Shown: one piece after another, positions 51,362 through 54,329 of the stretch
Position numbering within the stretch: position 1 is the stretch's first letter
Layout: each line of letters opens with the position of its first letter
NCBI GenBank assembly: GCA_022511045.1
Contig: JAFLSF010000008.1
Span: 1,607 to 55,935 of the forward strand
DNA: 54,329 nucleotides
Direction of reading: 5' to 3'
Origin: Prevotella sp.
GTDB lineage: Bacteria; Bacteroidota; Bacteroidia; Bacteroidales; Bacteroidaceae
The notes under the pieces: model-generated
Seen by the model: the letters and a program-made list of their open reading frames with translations, nothing else
The model's database searches: none
What the model was told of the DNA's origin: nothing
Position numbers and translations under genes: made by a program

Positions 51362-53101
51362 CTAACTTTTCAGTCCTACGGTCTTGTTGAATACGAGATG
51401 TTCTGGAGTGGAGTCGAGATCAAGGGTGAAATAGCCGATGCGCTGGAACTGCAAGAAGTCGCCAGCCTGCTTCTCCTTCAAATACTGCTCTACATAACAG
51501 TTCTTGACAACCTTTAAGGATTCGGGATTCAGCAGTTCGCGGAAGTCCCGCTCGTCGGCAGAGGGATTCTCGATAGAGAACAGACGGTCGTACAAGCGAA
51601 CTTCAGCCTGTATGGCATCTTGGCAGTTTACCCAATGCAGCGTCTTTCCCTTGATTTTTCGGTCGGCACCAGGCAGTCCGCTACGTGTCTTTGGGTCGTA
51701 AGTGGCATAGATGGTTGTCACATTGCCCTCGGCATCTTTGTCGCACGGATGCTCCTCGTCACATTTTATTATATAGGCGTTCTTCAGACGCACTTCCTTG
51801 CCAGGAGCCAGACGCATAAACTTCTTCTCGGCCACCTCTTGGAAATCGCTACGCTCTATCCATAGTTCGCGGCTGAACGTGACCTTATGTGTGCCGTCGG
51901 CCTCGTTCTCGGGATTGTTCACCGCTTCCATTTCTTCAGTCTGTCCTTCGGGATAGTTGGTCAGCACAAGCCTTACGGGGTCAAGTACGGCGCTGACGCG
52001 GCAGGCTTTCTTATTCAGGTCCTCACGAACGCAAGACTCCAGCAGGGCGTGGTCGTTCAGCGCGTCAAACTTGGTGTAACCGATGGAGTCGACAAAGTTG
52101 CGGATGCTCTGCGACGAATAGCCGCGCCGACGCATACCGCACACGGTCGGCATACGGGGGTCGTCCCAGCCGCAGACCAGCCCCTCATCCACCAACGCTT
52201 TCAACTTACGTTTCGACATGACGGTGTAGGTCAGGTTCAGACGGTTGAACTCTATCTGGCGGGTTCCGTCGTAGTGGCTGAGAATATCGGGGTTAAAGTC
52301 CTTGCGAGTCTCCTCGTCCAATTCGCCCATATATTCGCGCAAAAGGTCTACAAACTTGTCGTACAACGGGCGGTGGGGCACAAACTCCAGCGTGCAGATG
52401 CTATGGGTAACACCCTCAAAATAGTCCGACTGTCCGTGAGCGAAGTCGTACATGGGGTAGGCGTGCCACTTGGTACCCGTGCGGTGGTGGGGAATATGGA
52501 TAATGCGATAGATGATGGGGTCGCGGAAGTGCATGTTTGGATTTGCCATATCTAACTTGGCGCGCAACACCATGCTTCCCTCTATGGCCTCAGGCGTGTT
52601 CATCTGGGCAAACAACTGCAAGTTCTCCTCCACAGGACGGTCGCGATATGGGCTGGGGCGTCCAGGCTGGGTAGGCGTACCCTTCTGCTCGGCAATCTGC
52701 TCAGAAGTCTGCTCGTCCACATAGGCCAGCCCTTTCTTAATAAGCCAGACGGCAAAGTCCCACAACTTCTCGAAATAGTCGGAGGCATAGTAAACATTCT
52801 CCCAATGGAAGCCCAGCCACTTGATGTCGCTCATAATATTCTCCACATACTCCGTATTCTCCTTAGTGGGATTCGTGTCGTCAAAGCGCAGGTTGCACGT
52901 TCCGCCAAACTTTTCAGCCGCACCGAAGTCCATGCAAATAGCCTTAGCGTGTCCAATGTGTATATATCCGTTGGGCTCTGGTGGGAAACGCGTCTGCAAT
53001 CGTCCGCCGTTCTTCCCTGCTTCCAAATCCTCCTTCACAAACTGCTCCACGAAGCTGAGGCTCTTTTTCTCCTCACCCGTCGTCATATTCTTCTCTTCCA
53101 T
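51362..53101 (-). CDS. glnS: Glutamine--tRNA ligase
   Basis: A class I aminoacyl-tRNA synthetase charging tRNA-Gln. The track starts at 53131; the ATG at 53101 (MEEKNMTTGEEK) is preferred because the earlier residues read like untranslated leader. The catalytic signatures are present: FPPEPNGYIHIGHAKAIC (HIGH) and a KMSKS-type YTVMSKRKL. TNYPEGQTEEMEAVNNPE and the following anticodon-binding barrels complete the enzyme at about 579 residues, a normal length. It begins the leftward glnS-TPR-dedA-manC-gmd run. Confidence 0.95.
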   Translation of the reverse strand: MEEKNMTTGEEKKSLSFVEQFVKEDLEAGKNGGRLQTRFPPEPNGYIHIGHAKAICMDFGAAEKFGGTCNLRFDDTNPTKENTEYVENIMSDIKWLGFHWENVYYASDYFEKLWDFAVWLIKKGLAYVDEQTSEQIAEQKGTPTQPGRPSPYRDRPVEENLQLFAQMNTPEAIEGSMVLRAKLDMANPNMHFRDPIIYRIIHIPHHRTGTKWHAYPMYDFAHGQSDYFEGVTHSICTLEFVPHRPLYDKFVDLLREYMGELDEETRKDFNPDILSHYDGTRQIEFNRLNLTYTVMSKRKLKALVDEGLVCGWDDPRMPTVCGMRRRGYSSQSIRNFVDSIGYTKFDALNDHALLESCVREDLNKKACRVSAVLDPVRLVLTNYPEGQTEEMEAVNNPENEADGTHKVTFSRELWIERSDFQEVAEKKFMRLAPGKEVRLKNAYIIKCDEEHPCDKDAEGNVTTIYATYDPKTRSGLPGADRKIKGKTLHWVNCQDAIQAEVRLYDRLFSIENPSADERDFRELLNPESLKVVKNCYVEQYLKEKQAGDFLQFQRIGYFTLDLDSTPEHLVFNKTVGLKS

Positions 53102-53128
53102 AGTTATAAATAATGTGTAATTTGCATG

Positions 53129-53136
53129 CAAAGTTA
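53129..53136 (-). promoter_or_regulatory. Possible -7 element for glnS
   Basis: On the minus strand this reads TAACTTTG, 27 bp before the chosen glnS ATG. No TTTG -33 box lies 19-21 bp upstream, so the call is weak. Confidence 0.4.
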
Positions 53137-53207
53137 CAATAATTCCCCCAAAATTACCCCGCTTTCTGCACTTTTTTGCATCAAAATCGAAAAAAGTTGC
53201 AAAAAAG

Positions 53208-53239
53208 TTTGGTAGATTGATTTAAATCAATTACCTTTG
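53208..53239 (+). promoter_or_regulatory. Strong Bacteroidetes-type promoter, pointing to a candidate small RNA
   Basis: TTTG, a 20-bp spacer and TACCTTTG: a perfect match in both boxes and spacing. No protein-coding frame follows; an intrinsic terminator lies about 60-90 bp downstream. Confidence 0.82.
53216..53231. promoter_or_regulatory. CRP/FNR-like 16-bp perfect palindrome inside the promoter spacer
   Basis: ATTGATTTAAATCAAT is a perfect palindrome that contains TTGAT-N4-ATCAA, the classical FNR/CRP-family box. It exactly fills the space between the -33 and -7 boxes, so a bound regulator would be expected to block or remodel transcription. Confidence 0.65.
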
Positions 53240-53244
53240 CACCG

Positions 53245-53330
53245 TTATCCTGAATACAATCTTTTTACCTTAAAGACTAATACCTATTAGCGATAGATGC
53301 CTTTCATTGTGAAGTGAGGGGCATTTTTTG
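53245..53330 (+). ncRNA. Candidate small RNA of about 85 nt
   Basis: Bounded by a perfect promoter (53208-53239) and a strong intrinsic terminator (53297-53330), with no plausible protein frame between them. The first 50 nt contain short self-complementary stretches (TAATACCTATTA). The only frame near the 3' end is a six-codon ATG frame inside the terminator stem, not regarded as real. Target and function unknown; the start is estimated as about 6 nt after the -7 box. Confidence 0.55.
53297..53330 (+). terminator. Intrinsic terminator of the candidate small RNA
   Basis: A stem of about 12 bp (with three G-U pairs) formed by ATGCCTTTCATT and its partner ending GAGGGGCAT, then TTTTTTG. Confidence 0.8.
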
Positions 53331-53411
53331 TTCTCCTATACTCGTTGGCCGTGAGTCCTATACCCATCGTTTTTGAGTCCTATTCTCGCCGCCCGTGAGT
53401 CCTATTCAGCG
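53330..53411. repeat. 22-bp tandem repeat, four units (TGAGTCCTAT core)
   Basis: Units start at 53330, 53352, 53374 and 53396, exactly 22 bp apart; the last three begin TGAGTCCTAT and the first reads GTTCTCCTAT. The same core and period occur in the array at 46929-46994. A further TGAGTCCATT copy is at 53461, about three periods on. The array starts at the end of the small-RNA terminator. Confidence 0.75.
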
Positions 53412-53432
53412 TACATATATCTTCGGCAAAAA

Positions 53433-53626
53433 GTGACACAGAATACAGTATACATTTTTTTGAGTCCATTTCCTTATTTTCTGGAAAAACCTTATATACA
53501 ATATTCTATAATATATATATAATATATTATATATATATTATAGTGTTATAACATCCTCTATTCCTTACAAGATAGAGAGCGCTCATTTTCCGACTTCAAA
53601 AAACTGTATTCTGTATTCTGTGTCAC
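53433..53626. mobile_element. MITE-like inverted-repeat element, about 194 bp, no coding capacity
   Basis: The left end (GTGACACAGAATACAGTATA...) and right end (...GTATTCTGTGTCAC) are inverted copies over 31 bp with about three mismatches. The inside has no ORF and holds a 38-bp perfect AT palindrome close to the centre. A clear target-site duplication could not be found, so it may be a transposon remnant, a regulatory hairpin or a bidirectional terminator-like structure. Confidence 0.5.
53506..53543. repeat. Perfect 38-bp AT palindrome
   Basis: CTATAATATATATAT, AATATATT and ATATATATATTATAG form an uninterrupted palindrome of only A/T except the two end bases. It could extrude as a cruciform or form a long hairpin. 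It lies 5 bp off the centre of the surrounding 194-bp inverted repeat. Confidence 0.9.
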
Positions 53627-53753
53627 GTTCACAAAAGTACTCTCGCTCGAAAAAGTCCAAAATACTTTTGTTTTTCTCCTCGCTTATTCTTTCACCTCTG
53701 ACCTTTAGTCAAGGTAGGCTGCACCTCGAAAATAAAAATAAATACAGATTTAT

Positions 53754-53784
53754 TTTGTATTTCGCTCGGTTTGCACTACCTTTG
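53754..53784 (+). promoter_or_regulatory. Bacteroidetes-type promoter before a structured region
   Basis: TTTG, a 19-bp spacer and TACCTTTG, a perfect match. Downstream sequence is GC-rich and strongly self-complementary, without a credible protein frame. Confidence 0.75.
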
Positions 53785-53790
53785 TAGCCG

Positions 53791-53965
53791 ACTCTTGAAG
53801 TCCGAGCCAGACGGGGCGTGGCGGAAGCGTCTGCTCTTGCCCCAGTCAGACAAGGTTTGCGGCTACTCACGCCGTGTTGCGTAAAAGGTTCTGCCCTTGT
53901 TCGCGACAAAGTCGGGAGGGAGAGGGTCACTATATTAGGAAAGCGTTTACAAGCGCTTTGTTCTT
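53791..53965 (+). ncRNA. Candidate structured non-coding RNA, about 170 nt
   Basis: Downstream of the promoter at 53754-53784. Helices visible by eye: GACGGGGC paired with GCCCCAGTC (one bulged A), enclosing a hairpin GCGGA-AGCG-TCTGC; ACAAGG with CCTTGT, enclosing GCGGC with GCCGT; and GTTGCG with CGCGAC. AAAGCG-N8-CGCTTT followed by GTTCTTG near 53940-53965 could be the end. It is not a recognisable RNase P, SRP or tRNA sequence (none of their core motifs is present). The opposite-strand ORF 53709-54026 is an unlikely protein. Confidence 0.4.
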
Positions 53966-54329
53966 GACAAATAGGAATCTCGCAAATTTCTGATGTAGTC
54001 AGAGCATAGCAACGGTAGATGCTCATGGGATGTTATATAGGCTCCCTTGCATTTCATCCATACCCTTATTGTGTCTATATGACACATTCAAGAAAGTGGA
54101 GAAGTAAGTGTATAGGGATTATTATATAGACACATCGGCGTGGGCTTCGTGTAGTCCAAAACGCTATAAAATCAGTTGCTGAAGAATTGAATGTCCTTGT
54201 GCGTAAACAACTGAAAATAAGGAAAGAATCGGCAAAAACAGAATCTTAAATTATCCTAACAAGACCGCATTTAATTCGGGATGATTGGGAACAGTCTTGG
54301 GAAAATTTCCTAACTTTGTGCTGCAAATT
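53966..54329. other. Intergenic stretch with a palindrome and a possible remnant reading frame
   Basis: No confident gene. A palindrome TGTGTC-TATAT-GACACA lies at 54070-54086, and its left half returns inverted (ATATAGACACA) at 54124-54134. A frame from an ATG at 54079 reads 16 residues, meets TAG at 54127 and then continues open for 39 codons (VAEELNVLVRKQLKIRKE) to TAA at 54249, as in a degraded small gene. A -7-like TAACTTTG is at 54311-54318, without a clear -33 box, just before the window edge. Confidence 0.35.

Noticed and set aside
51887-52555. 222-aa plus-strand ORF antisense to glnS
   Set aside because: Lies wholly within glnS, whose protein is fully recognisable; antisense open frames of this length are common in such genes.
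53709-54026. 105-aa minus-strand ORF (MSIYRCYALTTSE...)
   Set aside because: It is antisense to a promoter and a strongly self-complementary region; composition (many Arg, Ser, Thr, Cys, Pro) is typical of a GC-rich RNA read backwards. No promoter points at it.

Overview
The window looks like a chromosomal piece of a Bacteroidales bacterium, most likely Prevotellaceae. The supporting signs are: (i) repeated TTTG-N19/20-TAnnTTTG promoters, the Bacteroidetes sigma-ABfr signature; (ii) a tmRNA whose tag ends ...YALAA; (iii) a TonB-dependent receptor operon with DUF5689-type lipoproteins; (iv) a Wzi-family outer membrane protein; and (v) xylB-xylA and gmd/fcl genes of Bacteroidales type. The genus is an inference.

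Layout. 1-5.8 kb: a leftward operon (TonB-dependent receptor, DUF5689 lipoprotein, truncated OB-fold-like lipoprotein) diverges from a secreted endonuclease/exonuclease/phosphatase-fold protein, uridine kinase and a histidine phosphatase. 6.3-7.7 kb: a secreted low-complexity protein and the tmRNA gene. 7.8-25.1 kb: exopolysaccharide locus A. It holds a Wzi-like protein and small lipoprotein, a minimal initiating sugar-phosphate transferase, a WecA/MraY-type transferase and six glycosyltransferases. It also holds a Wzx flippase, a Wzz protein, an unusual Wzz-Wzy fusion, an SLBB export protein and a DUF6078-like small protein at the head of the operon. 25.1-25.5 kb: a divergent intergenic region with a strong promoter and a nine-unit array of an 11-bp GTATAC repeat. 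25.5-40.5 kb: exopolysaccharide locus B. After one rightward glycosyltransferase, a long leftward operon runs from a receiver-only response regulator through an initiating transferase with a receiver-like N-terminus, a short TolC-family protein, a Wzz protein with a decayed kinase domain, an O-antigen ligase/polymerase-type protein, several GT2 enzymes (one apparently catalytically dead), a second flippase, a DUF6625-like protein and an acyltransferase. 40.7-43.6 kb: xylulokinase and xylose isomerase. 43.6-45.6 kb: butyrate kinase and phosphate butyryltransferase. 45.6-53.1 kb: GDP-L-fucose synthase, GDP-mannose dehydratase, mannose-1-phosphate guanylyltransferase, DedA, a TPR protein and glutaminyl-tRNA synthetase. 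53.1-54.3 kb: no convincing protein gene, but promoters, a candidate small RNA, 22-bp repeats, a nested-palindrome element and a candidate structured RNA.

How it works together. The two loci appear to make lipid-linked repeat units (initiating transferases plus glycosyltransferases), flip them (two Wzx), polymerise them (Wzz-Wzy fusion in A, ligase/polymerase-type protein in B) and export them (SLBB protein in A, TolC-like protein in B). The manC-gmd-fcl genes can supply GDP-mannose and GDP-fucose. The most unusual points are the Wzz-Wzy fusion, a response regulator beside a pseudo-receiver transferase, a tandem active/inactive GT2 pair, helically phased intergenic repeats, and a candidate small RNA with a CRP/FNR-like box inside its promoter. 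No rRNA, tRNA, CRISPR array, transposase or integrase gene was recognised.
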